Of a stretch of DNA of 64,000 nt, positions 17,782-26,075 are shown piece by piece (position 1 is the first letter of the stretch; each line of letters starts with the position of its first letter). Made by a program: the position numbers and the translations under genes. The notes under the pieces are model-generated. The model searched no databases. It had not been told where the DNA came from and saw only the letters and a list, made by a program, of their open reading frames with translations. The DNA comes from a virus: the IMG/VR virus record IMGVR_UViG_3300005253_000015, positions 47,457 to 111,456 of that record, one strand, 5' to 3'.

Positions 17782-17818
17782 ACTAACTTTTTTATAGACT
17801 TAATCCTAAGTTATTATT
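17782..17818 (+). promoter_or_regulatory. Leaderless promoter, AACTTTTTTATAG motif
   Basis: CTAACTTTTTTATAGACTTA, with the TATA centred about 27 nt before the ATG at 17819 and no Shine-Dalgarno sequence between. Third copy of the plus-strand motif. Confidence 0.55.
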
Positions 17819-18601
17819 ATGACTAAAGGAATTTATACTAAAAGGAAAGGAATAGGATTCTCAAGTACAGTTATTATATATCTTAGTCTTATAGTGTTTT
17901 ATGGCGTTTTTCATCCAGCATCCCCAAGTTCACCACTAACCCTAAACACAATGATAATGCTTGGTGTATATATGCTTATTGGATTGGCTTCTGTTGATTA
18001 TAAACCAATTAGTATGATGATAGAGAGAGTCTGGAATATGAACTGCCAAGATGGTGTTAGTGATAATTCAAAATTCCAAACTATTAAGTCTTATATTGCT
18101 ATGAATGTTAACCAATGGAATAAGTATAATACGTTATATGCTAATATTGTTGAGGGTAATACTAAAGCAGTATGGAGTACAAAAGATAGTATTAAAGAAC
18201 ATTTACTCAGAATTCCGAAAGGGCAGCTTAATATAAAGCAATTTATATGGATTGTTGTATATGTTGGCTATAATGTCATAAAGGGTAATGGATATTTACC
18301 ATTTCTAACTCCAGATTACTCAGATATAGATTTCCTAATTGATTTTGTGGGAGTTGGGTTTTTCTCATTCACAAGTGGTACTATTATAGGGCTTGGAAGT
18401 TATATGGAAAAACTGTTTGAGTCAATTAAACCAGATAAACTAATTAAAGTAGAAGAAAGCTTAAGATTAATTGAGCAAAATATTATATTTGGAGCACGAC
18501 ATTTTGGGTTCTTGCGAGATGTTGTTGAAGTTGAATGCGAAAAATGTGTAGATGAAATAGTACCAGTAGCTAGTACTAAAAAAGCTACGGCAAAAACATA
18601 G
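17819..18601 (+). CDS. Multi-span membrane protein, unknown
   Basis: 260 aa. Hydrophobic segments at about 16-33 (STVIIYLSLIVFYGVF), 42-60 (LNTMIMLGVYMLIGLA), 138-153 (FIWIVVYVGYNVI) and 172-190 (IDFVGVGFFSFTSGTIIGLG). The C-terminus is cytosolic-looking with CEKC and a Lys/Thr/Ala tail. No family recognised. Single-gene transcription unit ending at a stem-loop. Confidence 0.65.
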   Translation: MTKGIYTKRKGIGFSSTVIIYLSLIVFYGVFHPASPSSPLTLNTMIMLGVYMLIGLASVDYKPISMMIERVWNMNCQDGVSDNSKFQTIKSYIAMNVNQWNKYNTLYANIVEGNTKAVWSTKDSIKEHLLRIPKGQLNIKQFIWIVVYVGYNVIKGNGYLPFLTPDYSDIDFLIDFVGVGFFSFTSGTIIGLGSYMEKLFESIKPDKLIKVEESLRLIEQNIIFGARHFGFLRDVVEVECEKCVDEIVPVASTKKATAKT

Positions 18602-18662
18602 AGATATGAGGGTATATAAAATAGCCAATTTTATTCCTCTGCGAATTTAACCCTCTATCTCT
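18599..18662. terminator. Stem-loop between convergent genes
   Basis: AGAGATATGAGGG at the left and CCCTCTATCTCT at the right are complementary apart from one bulged base and enclose a 37-nt AT-rich loop. Located exactly between convergent genes, it could end transcription in both directions. Confidence 0.4.
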
Positions 18663-18987
18663 ACCTTCTTATTGTTTTCTCCATCATAGCATTACTACGA
18701 TTACGGTGTATATTTATAAGTTGTTGCTTTCTTTTATGACTAAACTTCTTTATTTTAAGTTCACGTTTATGTGATATATGTCTTGCCTCTTTCTTACCTC
18801 TATGCTGAAACTCTTCTAAATATTCCATATAGAGATTTCCATGAAAACGTTTTGTAAATTTAGCTTGAGACTTTTTATGCTGCATATACCTTCTTTTAGG
18901 ATTATCTGTCATACCAGTGTAATATATGGAACTTCCATTATTACAACATCTTAAGATATAAACATAATGACTATAAATTTTATTCAC
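18661..18987 (-). CDS. GIY-YIG endonuclease-like protein (UPF0213/URI type)
   Basis: 108 aa. YVYILRCCNNGSSIYYTGMT carries the GIY-YIG signature (YVY then YTG), followed by the conserved NPKRRYMQHKK and AKFTKRFHGN. Length and order fit single-domain UPF0213/YhbQ-like proteins, here with a longer basic C-terminus. Expected to cut or process DNA. Possibly a selfish or repair nuclease; it is the last gene of a minus run that includes the endonuclease VII-like gene. Confidence 0.8.
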   Translation of the reverse strand: MNKIYSHYVYILRCCNNGSSIYYTGMTDNPKRRYMQHKKSQAKFTKRFHGNLYMEYLEEFQHRGKKEARHISHKRELKIKKFSHKRKQQLINIHRNRSNAMMEKTIRR

Positions 18988-19045
18988 CTAAAAATGAGAG
19001 TACATCAAACAAAATAAAGAAAATAATTATTTAAACTTATTTTAT

Positions 19046-19237
19046 TTAGTCCACTTCAGTATAAATTGGGTCGAATGTTCTTATAGGTTTTAACTCATCT
19101 TTATCTATTATTTGAAGACTGTGATATCTATGCTTACGCTCAAATCTTTTTAGTTTCTTATTAGCTACAAAATTATGTGCGTGAATAGGCACATATGTTT
19201 TACAATCGAGGCACACACGGACACGAAGGCTCAGAAT
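19046..19237 (-). CDS. Small CxxC/HxH protein with apparent ATT start
   Basis: 63 aa from ATT 19237, which is 5 nt after a perfect GGAGGT (19243-19248) and overlaps the stop of the upstream gene (ATTCTGA). No ATG or TTG exists in frame; a GTG at 19216 is the alternative (56 aa) but cuts close to CLDCKTYVPIHAH, the probable zinc site. The C-terminus is hydrophilic. Function unknown. Confidence 0.5.
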   Translation of the reverse strand: MLSLRVRVCLDCKTYVPIHAHNFVANKKLKRFERKHRYHSLQIIDKDELKPIRTFDPIYTEVD

Positions 19238-19848
19238 AGATAACCTCCCTCTTTTTTTAAATATTCTACTGCTTTAATTAATATTAATGGATTATCATTT
19301 GATAAACCTATTACTGAGTTACATTTAGCACATAATAATCCTCTTACTAATACTTTATTATTATAACTAAAATTATGGTTATGGTCAATGGTAAATTTCC
19401 TTCCATTATTATTTGATGTACCACAAATAGCACATCTTTCTTTTTGTATATTTAATATAGCCTCATAATCTTCTAAAGTCATATTATAATATCTTTTCAA
19501 ATTAGCTTTTCGTAGATATCCTCTAAATTTATCTTTATTTTCACTCCTGATTTCGCCTCTCCGTTTCTTTATTCTCTCTTTATTTTTATGATAATATCTA
19601 TTATATGTTGATTTTGTCTGCTCCCTATGATGATTAATATATTCTCTTTCTCTTTTTAGAAATCTTTCTATATTGTTCTTACGATGCTCTTTAAGATATT
19701 TATTACGACACTTCTTACAACGTGAAGCGAAACCACCCTTTCTTGATTTATCACTATGAAAGTATTCTACTGTTAATGGTAGATTTCTGTTACACCCCGT
19801 ACACAGTCTTGTTTTTATATCATCAATACATACTTTTACTCTTATCAT
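19231..19848 (-). CDS. Endonuclease VII-like HNH nuclease with N-terminal zinc finger
   Basis: 205 aa. N-terminal CTGCNRNLPLTVEYFHSD..SRCKKCRNKY forms a CxxC/CxxC finger (C16, C19, C44, C47). A basic helical linker (about 50-110) follows, then the recombination endonuclease VII family core: ERCAICGTS, FTIDHNH and VRGLLCAKCNSVIGLSNDNP with a closing helix LIKAVEYL. T4 endonuclease VII resolves branched viral DNA; many relatives are homing-type HNH enzymes. Resolvase or homing role cannot be separated from sequence. Confidence 0.83.
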   Translation of the reverse strand: MIRVKVCIDDIKTRLCTGCNRNLPLTVEYFHSDKSRKGGFASRCKKCRNKYLKEHRKNNIERFLKREREYINHHREQTKSTYNRYYHKNKERIKKRRGEIRSENKDKFRGYLRKANLKRYYNMTLEDYEAILNIQKERCAICGTSNNNGRKFTIDHNHNFSYNNKVLVRGLLCAKCNSVIGLSNDNPLILIKAVEYLKKEGGYLF

Positions 19849-20093
19849 CTAATCATCTCCCGTGTAATATATTTTATTTTTATATTTTCATCTTTTACCC
19901 TCTCTTGCCATGTTACCCAAAGGTTCTTATTTAACCCATATGATAGATTTTTTAATTCCACTTCTTTTTCTTTAGTTAAATATACACATTTCTCTCCACA
20001 TACGTGACAGAGAGTAAAATAAAAATCACTCTTATCTGGAATTGTTAATGTAAGAAAATCACAATTTGGACATTTTTTCATTATCATTATCAA
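19845..20093 (-). CDS. Zinc-ribbon protein
   Basis: 82 aa. CPNCDFLTL..FTLCHVCGEKC gives a CxxC/CxxC zinc ribbon in residues 8-36, then a charged helix. Overlaps the start of the endonuclease VII-like gene by 4 nt (ATGA), so the two are co-expressed. Unknown function. Confidence 0.62.
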   Translation of the reverse strand: MIMIMKKCPNCDFLTLTIPDKSDFYFTLCHVCGEKCVYLTKEKEVELKNLSYGLNKNLWVTWQERVKDENIKIKYITREMIR

Positions 20094-20098
20094 TAGTC

Positions 20099-20449
20099 TT
20101 AATCATCTCTCACTAATTCTTTAAAATATCTATTTATAAAATTGATATAGCTTTCAAGATAGCTATGTTTTCTACCAGATTTAGCTCTTCTAATTATAAT
20201 ATCGTATATAGGGAAGTCTTTTTCATACATAGAACGCAGTTTCATATAGACCTTATTTGAATCAATCTCTATCTTTCTTTCCATTAATGCCATTTTTTCA
20301 AGTCTTTCATTCTCTTCCCTATCTCTTTCCCTAAGCTTTCTTTTTATTTCATCAGTATATGCTTTAGTCTTTTCTATAGCCAAGCCAATAGGTATGATTT
20401 TAGGTTGTTTCTTAGATTTACCCAAGCTACCGAAGTCAAATTCTGGCAT
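20099..20449 (-). CDS. Charged helical protein
   Basis: 116 aa; residues 25-70 (EKTKAYTDEIKRKLRERDRE..) are a long charged helix. Start overlaps the stop of the upstream ribbon-helix-helix gene by 1 nt (TAATG). No family recognised. The pair recalls a regulator plus partner. Confidence 0.55.
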   Translation of the reverse strand: MPEFDFGSLGKSKKQPKIIPIGLAIEKTKAYTDEIKRKLRERDREENERLEKMALMERKIEIDSNKVYMKLRSMYEKDFPIYDIIIRRAKSGRKHSYLESYINFINRYFKELVRDD

Positions 20450-20688
20450 TATTTATTTAATTCCTCAGAATATATTTTTATAATTCTAATTTCTTCATCT
20501 GTTAAATCTATTTTAACTCCCTTTTTTATAAACGTTGATACAACCTTTGGCATTATACTGAATAATATACTTCTGAAAAACTCACTTTTATTAACAAATT
20601 TATCCATTAATTCCTTTTGTTTTTTATTTACCGTAAATGAATATCTGTGTTCTTTCTTATACTCTTCTGGTAATTTAGGTCGTGTCAT
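20449..20688 (-). CDS. Ribbon-helix-helix-like DNA-binding protein
   Basis: 79 aa. RYSFTVNKKQKELMDKFVNK followed by SEFFRSILF fits a beta-strand plus two helices of the RHH/CopG fold; the rest is helical. First gene of the minus run 18661-20688, so it may autoregulate it. Assignment by pattern. Confidence 0.55.
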   Translation of the reverse strand: MTRPKLPEEYKKEHRYSFTVNKKQKELMDKFVNKSEFFRSILFSIMPKVVSTFIKKGVKIDLTDEEIRIIKIYSEELNK

Positions 20689-20759
20689 ATTTTTATATCT
20701 TATTTATACTATATTTATTCGATAATTATATTAAGTAATAATGATTTAAAAGTATTACT

Positions 20760-21158
20760 ATGGTAGAATGGTTAGCAATTAATTTTGTAACGGGAGACCA
20801 AAAAGAAGAAATTAGAAATAGAGATAAATCTGCTTTTTTTCGTATGGAAAATGATAATTTAAAGAGGGCATATAAAAATTTTAATAATAATAAAGAAATC
20901 GTTATTTATACAAACATAATAGCGAAAGTTGCTGAGTTAGAAGGGTGGCTCTATCTTAGTTATATAGATTTTTTTAAATGGAATTCTATAACATATTTTG
21001 CTGCTATAATAGAAAGGGCTGGTTTTGGTGATAAGGATGAATTGAAGGAATTCTTAGTTAAACTATATGGTATGGAGCTTTTTGGAGACCATTTAGATGA
21101 AAAACCTTTCTTATATTATATAGAGTTTGACTATACACCATTTCCAAAACACATATGA
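20760..21158 (+). CDS. Unknown soluble protein
   Basis: 132 aa, alpha/beta with aromatic clusters (EGWLYLSYIDFFKWNSITYF). No motif recognised. It begins a plus-strand block of short leaderless units; a TATA-like TTATATTAAG lies about 30 nt upstream. Confidence 0.55.
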   Translation: MVEWLAINFVTGDQKEEIRNRDKSAFFRMENDNLKRAYKNFNNNKEIVIYTNIIAKVAELEGWLYLSYIDFFKWNSITYFAAIIERAGFGDKDELKEFLVKLYGMELFGDHLDEKPFLYYIEFDYTPFPKHI

Positions 21159-21194
21159 AATTTTTTATAGTAGAAAATAAATATATTATTCATA
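21159..21194 (+). promoter_or_regulatory. Leaderless promoter
   Basis: TTTTTTATAGTAGAAAATAA (21161-21180) ends 14 nt before the ATG at 21195; TATA to ATG is about 27 nt. The same TTTTTATA..GTAGAAAATAA block recurs before 21573. Confidence 0.55.
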
Positions 21195-21485
21195 ATGGAA
21201 GAACAGAAATTTAGTGTGTGCAATCTTGCTATGGATACTGTAATATTAAAAATAGCTGCACTGAAATCTAAAGGTGTTGAAAGTATTCTTAGAGAAATAC
21301 AGATGAATGATGAAGATTTAACAGAAGGTCGTATAGCTTTGGAATTGGACGATATTTATGAATATTGTGTATTAAAAGAGCCAAGTGACCCCGACCAACC
21401 TTATATGGAAAAAATAGTTAAAGCTTTTATGATTGAGCTTCCTAATAGCGATGATTATATAAAATTATATAATTGGGATATATAA
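21195..21485 (+). CDS. Unknown acidic protein
   Basis: 96 aa, acidic (MNDEDLTEGRIALELDDIYEY), no motif recognised. Own leaderless promoter. Near twin of the promoter used by 21573. Confidence 0.52.
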   Translation: MEEQKFSVCNLAMDTVILKIAALKSKGVESILREIQMNDEDLTEGRIALELDDIYEYCVLKEPSDPDQPYMEKIVKAFMIELPNSDDYIKLYNWDI

Positions 21486-21535
21486 TATTTTCTCTTCAAA
21501 ATATTTCATCTATATATTACTCTTTTTGTTGTATT

Positions 21536-21572
21536 AAAATTTTTATATGTAGAAAATAATTTAAATAGTATA
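21536..21572 (+). promoter_or_regulatory. Leaderless promoter, twin of 21159
   Basis: AATTTTTATATGTAGAAAAT at about 21537-21556; TATA centre about 29 nt before the ATG at 21573. Confidence 0.55.
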
Positions 21573-21704
21573 ATGGCAAGAACAAAAAGTGATGATATCC
21601 AAGAAATCATTGATGATATAAAATCTGGTAAAAGGGATTGGCGAAGGATGATGTCAACATTCCCTCAACCAACTTCATGTCCTATTAATAATAAAGATAG
21701 ATAG
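21573..21704 (+). CDS. 43-aa protein
   Basis: Short frame MARTKSDDIQEIIDDIKSGK.. ending NNKDR, preceded by a leaderless promoter and followed after 12 nt by the 21717 gene. Unrecognised; the promoter is the main support. Confidence 0.48.
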   Translation: MARTKSDDIQEIIDDIKSGKRDWRRMMSTFPQPTSCPINNKDR

Positions 21705-21716
21705 TGTTGGTGCATA

Positions 21717-22091
21717 ATGGTAAGAGGTGTAGAGTATCAGACTGATGAGGCAACTGACGCACTATATATATGTGAGATTGAGTTTGATAAAAAGTTTTGT
21801 GTGCCACAAAAAACAGATATGGTTGGAGAAAGATGTTTAAATCATTATTTTTCTGATGGTTTTGACAGAGACGGTATATCTTATGTAGTGAGGAATTATT
21901 CATTAGGAATCCCGCAAGAAGAAGCTGAAGTTGACAATAAAGATATTATTGATATTGGTATTGTAACGGATGGTGAAAAGTGTTGGTGGTTTTATCCTGA
22001 ATATGAAGGTGCAATAAGAGGGCTTGCATCCCAAAGTAGAATTTTTTATGAAAAAGAAGTGTTAACAATGAGGGAATGGTTGGGAGAATAA
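21717..22091 (+). CDS. Unknown protein
   Basis: 124 aa, acidic, beta-rich (DALYICEIEFDKKFCVPQKT; IDIGIVTDGEKCWWFYPEYE). No family recognised. Ends exactly where the 567-aa gene begins, so they are co-translated. Confidence 0.55.
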   Translation: MVRGVEYQTDEATDALYICEIEFDKKFCVPQKTDMVGERCLNHYFSDGFDRDGISYVVRNYSLGIPQEEAEVDNKDIIDIGIVTDGEKCWWFYPEYEGAIRGLASQSRIFYEKEVLTMREWLGE

Positions 22092-23795
22092 ATGGTAGAA
22101 GATGTAGATAGGATACCAATGAAACAGAATGATGAAAAATATGAGGACTTAATAGATAAATGTCTTTATGGTGGTATGCATAATATAGGACGAGGTGCTG
22201 CTTGTAGAATGTTAGCAGCGGAATGTAGTAAACGTATGAAGACCTATAGTGAAAAGGATAGGGAAGCATATCGGGAAACCATGATTAATGATGCTGGTAT
22301 CGAGAACTATTATCTTGAGTACGATACTTTTCAAATTAAGGGGAGTGATGAAGAGTATCAAAAACAGTACGGTTTTAATTTACTATATGACCCTAATGTA
22401 AGCGTAGATGAGTATGTTAACAAGAAACTTGAACACCCTTTAGGAATATGTGATATCGCTCTTTTTGGTGTTGAAACCCAGTTCTCTGAGCTTATAGTAG
22501 AGGAATATTTCCAACCTATAAGTAACGATGAGGATTTTAGAATAATCGAGAACTTAGTCTTTAAAGATAATATTGAATATAAATATATTCCCAACCCAGC
22601 AAGTATTAAAAAGCATTTTGATAATGTTCTAAATGATGATGAGCGATATAAGATAGCAGAATCGTTAATTCATGTCATAGATATAGAGGACTATTATAAA
22701 AAAGAAGTAGCGGCTGCTACAGAGCGTGGTGAAATTATATCTCATAATGACCTAGAGATGAAATTAATAGATACAATAGCTACAAAAGGCTTTAAAGCTA
22801 TATATCGAAAGCATTATGGAAATATTGCTCAATATTATGAAGTAAATTATCCAGATGTAGTTGAATATATGCCAGATTTAATAAATGCACGGGGTTCACT
22901 AAGGATATCAGTTCGGACTGATATAAATAACCCTTTATTACCAAAAAATAAATATAAAATAGAGTCCACAGCTAGTACAGCTAATACACAGAGCTTTAAG
23001 CTTATTAGGAATTTGCAAGTTGATGATGGATTTTCTATTGATACTTATGAACAAGTCTTAGGATTACCTGTTAGAGAGTTCTGGAATGAAATTAAGGATG
23101 ATAAAAAGGATGAAGTTATGCAAAATGCCCTTATCGAAGCTGATAACATGGGTTTTGGTCAACAAGTTAAAGACGAATTACGTAATGCAAAAAGTTTTGA
23201 TGATTTGAAGTCAAAAGAGGTTATAAATGCCATAAAAAGTGGAATTATAAATTATTATAATAAAGACGAAATTGTTAATCTATTAGGGAAACGTCCACCT
23301 AAATACGAATGGAAACGTAAAAAGTCACTTAGTTGTTATCATAATCAATTAGGATGGACAAATTATCCACAGAAGGTCTGGGAGAGATGGGTTGAGATTG
23401 AGGAAGCAAGGGACAGAGGCGAGATAACAGACGGACAGGCAAAGGAATTATATAAATCAATGCAACATATGAAAGAAATGGCTAAAATACAAGGTACGGA
23501 GAGGACAGATTTAGATTCATCAGAGAAAAGAGTAAGTGGTACGGCTTTCATAAAGCCTTCTACCTACCAACCAATACGGCTTAGATTATATGGTTCTCAT
23601 AAATATATTAATGATATAATGAATGGAACTTCACCTTACACACCTATTCAAGAAGCAGCCTATTGGAATACTCAGGTTTTAGATAATATAGAGAGTGCTG
23701 TTGATGATTGGGAATGGACACAGCTAAGAAAGAATGAGATTATACACCCCGAAAAATATGAAGATATTCCGTATACAAAAATGAAAGATGAATGA
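22092..23795 (+). CDS. Large protein of unknown function (567 aa)
   Basis: Soluble, charged, alpha-rich chain with no membrane span, signal or motif I recognise (blocks such as RGAACRMLAAECSKRMKTYS and KPSTYQPIRLRLYGSHKYIN). It is the largest non-fibre protein in the 18-30 kb block and is coupled upstream to 21717 (0-nt gap) and downstream to the JAMM protease (8-nt overlap). Candidates are a structural protein processed by that protease, or an enzyme beyond recognition. A remote-homology or structure search would decide. Confidence 0.65.
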   Translation: MVEDVDRIPMKQNDEKYEDLIDKCLYGGMHNIGRGAACRMLAAECSKRMKTYSEKDREAYRETMINDAGIENYYLEYDTFQIKGSDEEYQKQYGFNLLYDPNVSVDEYVNKKLEHPLGICDIALFGVETQFSELIVEEYFQPISNDEDFRIIENLVFKDNIEYKYIPNPASIKKHFDNVLNDDERYKIAESLIHVIDIEDYYKKEVAAATERGEIISHNDLEMKLIDTIATKGFKAIYRKHYGNIAQYYEVNYPDVVEYMPDLINARGSLRISVRTDINNPLLPKNKYKIESTASTANTQSFKLIRNLQVDDGFSIDTYEQVLGLPVREFWNEIKDDKKDEVMQNALIEADNMGFGQQVKDELRNAKSFDDLKSKEVINAIKSGIINYYNKDEIVNLLGKRPPKYEWKRKKSLSCYHNQLGWTNYPQKVWERWVEIEEARDRGEITDGQAKELYKSMQHMKEMAKIQGTERTDLDSSEKRVSGTAFIKPSTYQPIRLRLYGSHKYINDIMNGTSPYTPIQEAAYWNTQVLDNIESAVDDWEWTQLRKNEIIHPEKYEDIPYTKMKDE

Positions 23796-24213
23796 TATAT
23801 GTGAAGCAGAGGTTCTCCCCGAACCTATTAGCTATGTTGATGCCGTTGTCAAGGTAATGGGATTTACCAAAGAGACAAATAAAGAAGCTGGTTTTATTTT
23901 TATATTTGAAGAACAGAAAACTGGTAGAGAACATATTGATAAAATATTTTATGGTGATTGTAAGAAAGTTTATATGGATGATATAAAGGGGGATAATAAT
24001 GCTAACTTTCATACCCATCCAAAGCAAGATTATTGTCATCCAAGTCCTAGAGATATAGTATTATATACTGGACACCGTCTTGTTATAGGATGTCCACATA
24101 AAAGGTTCAAAAATACATTTAGTACAAACGATTTACGTTTTATAAATGATGAGAATATAAAAAGCTATACAGATGCGATAGAGTTTGAATGTAAGGAGAT
24201 ATATAAAGATTGA
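23788..24213 (+). CDS. JAMM/MPN-type metalloprotease
   Basis: 141 aa. ANFHTHP..HPSPRDIVLYTGHRLV contains H75-x-H77 with S86-x-x-D89, and E33 sits in the preceding strand (KEAGFIFIFEE), giving the full E / HxH / S / D set of the JAMM motif. JAMM enzymes are zinc isopeptidases that remove ubiquitin-like modifiers (SAMPs in archaea) or act in phage tail assembly (gpK-type). Overlaps the 567-aa gene by 8 nt. Substrate unknown. Confidence 0.75.
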   Translation: MNDICEAEVLPEPISYVDAVVKVMGFTKETNKEAGFIFIFEEQKTGREHIDKIFYGDCKKVYMDDIKGDNNANFHTHPKQDYCHPSPRDIVLYTGHRLVIGCPHKRFKNTFSTNDLRFINDENIKSYTDAIEFECKEIYKD

Positions 24214-24422
24214 TATGTTATAATTGTGGGAATGATATTCCAATGGGATGTATGTTTTGCCAAGATTGTTATAATAAACTTATAAAGAAAGGTACGATAA
24301 GATATACTGATAGTCATATTATACACCAATCTAAATGTATTAAATGTGGAAAAGAAATACCATGCTCATGCATAGTGTGTGAAGTATGTTATAAAGAATT
24401 ATTAGAGGAGAAAAAAGATTAA
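24210..24422 (+). CDS. Double zinc-ribbon protein
   Basis: 70 aa. CYNCGNDIPMGCMFCQDC and CIKCGKEIPCSCIVCEVC are two tandem, mutually similar four-Cys modules. TTG start overlaps the previous stop (TTGA), and its own stop overlaps the next ATG. Internal duplication is plain. Probable nucleic-acid or protein adaptor. Confidence 0.68.
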   Translation: MICYNCGNDIPMGCMFCQDCYNKLIKKGTIRYTDSHIIHQSKCIKCGKEIPCSCIVCEVCYKELLEEKKD

Positions 24423-24925
24423 TGACGAAAAAAAGGTCAACTTATATTGCTATAGATGAGGCATGGTTAAGGAAGGAATATAAAAAAGGTCGTACCATGA
24501 TAGACATTGGTAAGGAGTTAGGGGTTAGTAAGTCTACCATTGGCTTAAGAATGAAGGAATTTGGAATTAAAACCAGATTTGCTCCATGTGGCGAGGATAA
24601 TCCAGTTTGGAAGGGTGGTAAAACTATACATGAAGACGGATATATACAAATTCGTTGTACTACACATCCAAGAGCACATCAAAGTGGCTATGTATTTGAA
24701 CATATACTTGTAATGGAAGAGCATCTTGGTAGGTATATAACACTAGATGAGAAAATACACCATATAGATTATGATAAAAGTAATAATAATATAGGAAATC
24801 TAGCGTTGTTAGAAAGTAGAAGTGCTCATAATAAGATAGTTAAATCTCTCTATAATTTAATACCAAAATTATTAGATAAATGTTTAATATATAATAAAAA
24901 AGATAATAAATATTATGAAATATAA
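24422..24925 (+). CDS. HTH-HNH endonuclease (copy 1 of 3)
   Basis: 167 aa. N-terminal helix-turn-helix (MIDIGKELGVSKSTIGLRMK, about residues 26-45), then NPVWKGGKTI..DGYIQI and the HNH core EHILVMEEHLGRYI..IHHIDYDKSNNNIGNLALL, as in HNH_3-type homing endonucleases. C-terminal tail KCLIYNKKDNKYYEI matches the tails of 27546-28028 and 54112-54744. Likely a free-standing selfish endonuclease; no intron boundary seen around it. Confidence 0.82.
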   Translation: MTKKRSTYIAIDEAWLRKEYKKGRTMIDIGKELGVSKSTIGLRMKEFGIKTRFAPCGEDNPVWKGGKTIHEDGYIQIRCTTHPRAHQSGYVFEHILVMEEHLGRYITLDEKIHHIDYDKSNNNIGNLALLESRSAHNKIVKSLYNLIPKLLDKCLIYNKKDNKYYEI

Positions 24926-25352
24926 AAATCATTTTCTTATTACAGTAATCATTTTTATAATATTATGGCTCATAGTCCCAGAAGTTCAGATAACAGAGAT
25001 TATATTTCCAAGTGTATTAGCTACGTTTCCTGATATTGATAAACAGTTCAAGATTTTGGGGCATAGGTCAGCTGTAACACATTCTATAATAATTCCCTTT
25101 ATAGTGTATTTATTTAACCCATACATGGACTATCTTTTAATTATGTTATCAATAACGATACACGGTTTACTTGATATTAGGATTAGTAAAAAAAAGCAAG
25201 TGGGATATTACACTATTAAATGGTTTGGCTATAGTATTGGTGCTGGTAAATGGCGTTATAAGGGTATGAATGGTAAAAACTCTACTATATGGTTGAGCCT
25301 AAATTTTTTTATATCACTTAGTCTATTTATATATGTAATAGGTGCTAATTAA
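24915..25352 (+). CDS. Membrane-bound metal-dependent hydrolase-like protein (YdjM type)
   Basis: 145 aa. FPDIDK (38-43) and HRSAVTHS (about 49-56) are the conserved metal-ligand motifs of the YdjM/LexA-binding inner-membrane hydrolase family, set between hydrophobic helices (8-22, 55-66, 70-83, 125-143). Overlaps the HNH gene by 11 nt. Family members are widespread in archaea; biochemical role unsettled. Confidence 0.72.
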   Translation: MKYKNHFLITVIIFIILWLIVPEVQITEIIFPSVLATFPDIDKQFKILGHRSAVTHSIIIPFIVYLFNPYMDYLLIMLSITIHGLLDIRISKKKQVGYYTIKWFGYSIGAGKWRYKGMNGKNSTIWLSLNFFISLSLFIYVIGAN

Positions 25353-25705
25353 TGAATAAAAAAGCTAGAGATGTATTATGGAGAAGAGTAATAGCACAAG
25401 GTCTGAAAGAGGAATCAGAAAAAAGAAGTCAATATTTAGCATCAGAAGAGGGAAAACAACATATTAGTGATATAGGGGTAAAACATCGAGAAAGTAGGGA
25501 AAGATTAAAAGAAAAACAACGTATAGTTAGAGAATTAAAAAGTAAATGTGATAAAGACGAACATGGACATACATTGTATCTATCTACAATTAGCTTACAA
25601 ACAAAAGTAGAGGCATATCATTATAAAAATGAGAGATTCCCCGTAGGTTTCTACTGTCCTATATGTGGGGAGTTATACAACTTAAAATGTAAGAAATGTG
25701 AATAG
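25352..25705 (+). CDS. Charged protein with C-terminal zinc ribbon
   Basis: 117 aa: basic helical N-terminus (about 1-65, KHRESRERLKEKQRIVRELK), then FYCPICGELYNLKCKKCE at the C-terminus (CxxC/CxxC). Start overlaps the previous stop (TAATG). Unknown function. Confidence 0.6.
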   Translation: MNKKARDVLWRRVIAQGLKEESEKRSQYLASEEGKQHISDIGVKHRESRERLKEKQRIVRELKSKCDKDEHGHTLYLSTISLQTKVEAYHYKNERFPVGFYCPICGELYNLKCKKCE

Positions 25706-25715
25706 GTGCTAATTA

Positions 25716-26075
25716 ATGCCGACTAGAATGGGGAATATATCTGCTGATGAGCTTGATATTAATGAGATAAAGAAATTATATTATGGTCAATGTCGAACTA
25801 TTGATGAATTAGCAGATGAACTTAATGCTGATTATAGTGCTGTTAGGAAGCGTATGGGTATTGAGGGGATGTATATTAGAAATAAAGATGATGCTAAGAA
25901 GCATAGACGATATGCTGAATGTCGTTGGAGAGTACCATGTTATAAATTGAAGATAGATTATAGGGATAAAGTCAAGTCAATTAGTAAAATTTCAAAAGAG
26001 TCTGGATTAGGAAAACACAGACTTAAACAATGTTTAGAAATATGTAAAATACCATTATATAAAGAGGATAGATAA
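25716..26075 (+). CDS. Helix-turn-helix DNA-binding protein
   Basis: 119 aa with two HTH-like segments: TIDELADELNADYSAVRKRM (about 28-47) and SISKISKESGLGKHRLKQCL (about 88-107). Resembles the DNA-recognition parts of homing endonucleases and phage regulators without a nuclease core. Possibly a regulator or a nuclease remnant. Preceded by AATAGGTGCTAATTAATG, the same sequence that ends the 24915 gene. Confidence 0.58.
   Translation: MPTRMGNISADELDINEIKKLYYGQCRTIDELADELNADYSAVRKRMGIEGMYIRNKDDAKKHRRYAECRWRVPCYKLKIDYRDKVKSISKISKESGLGKHRLKQCLEICKIPLYKEDR

Noticed and set aside
22358-24039. Minus-strand frames of 60-99 aa
   Set aside because: Shadows of the 567-aa and JAMM genes.
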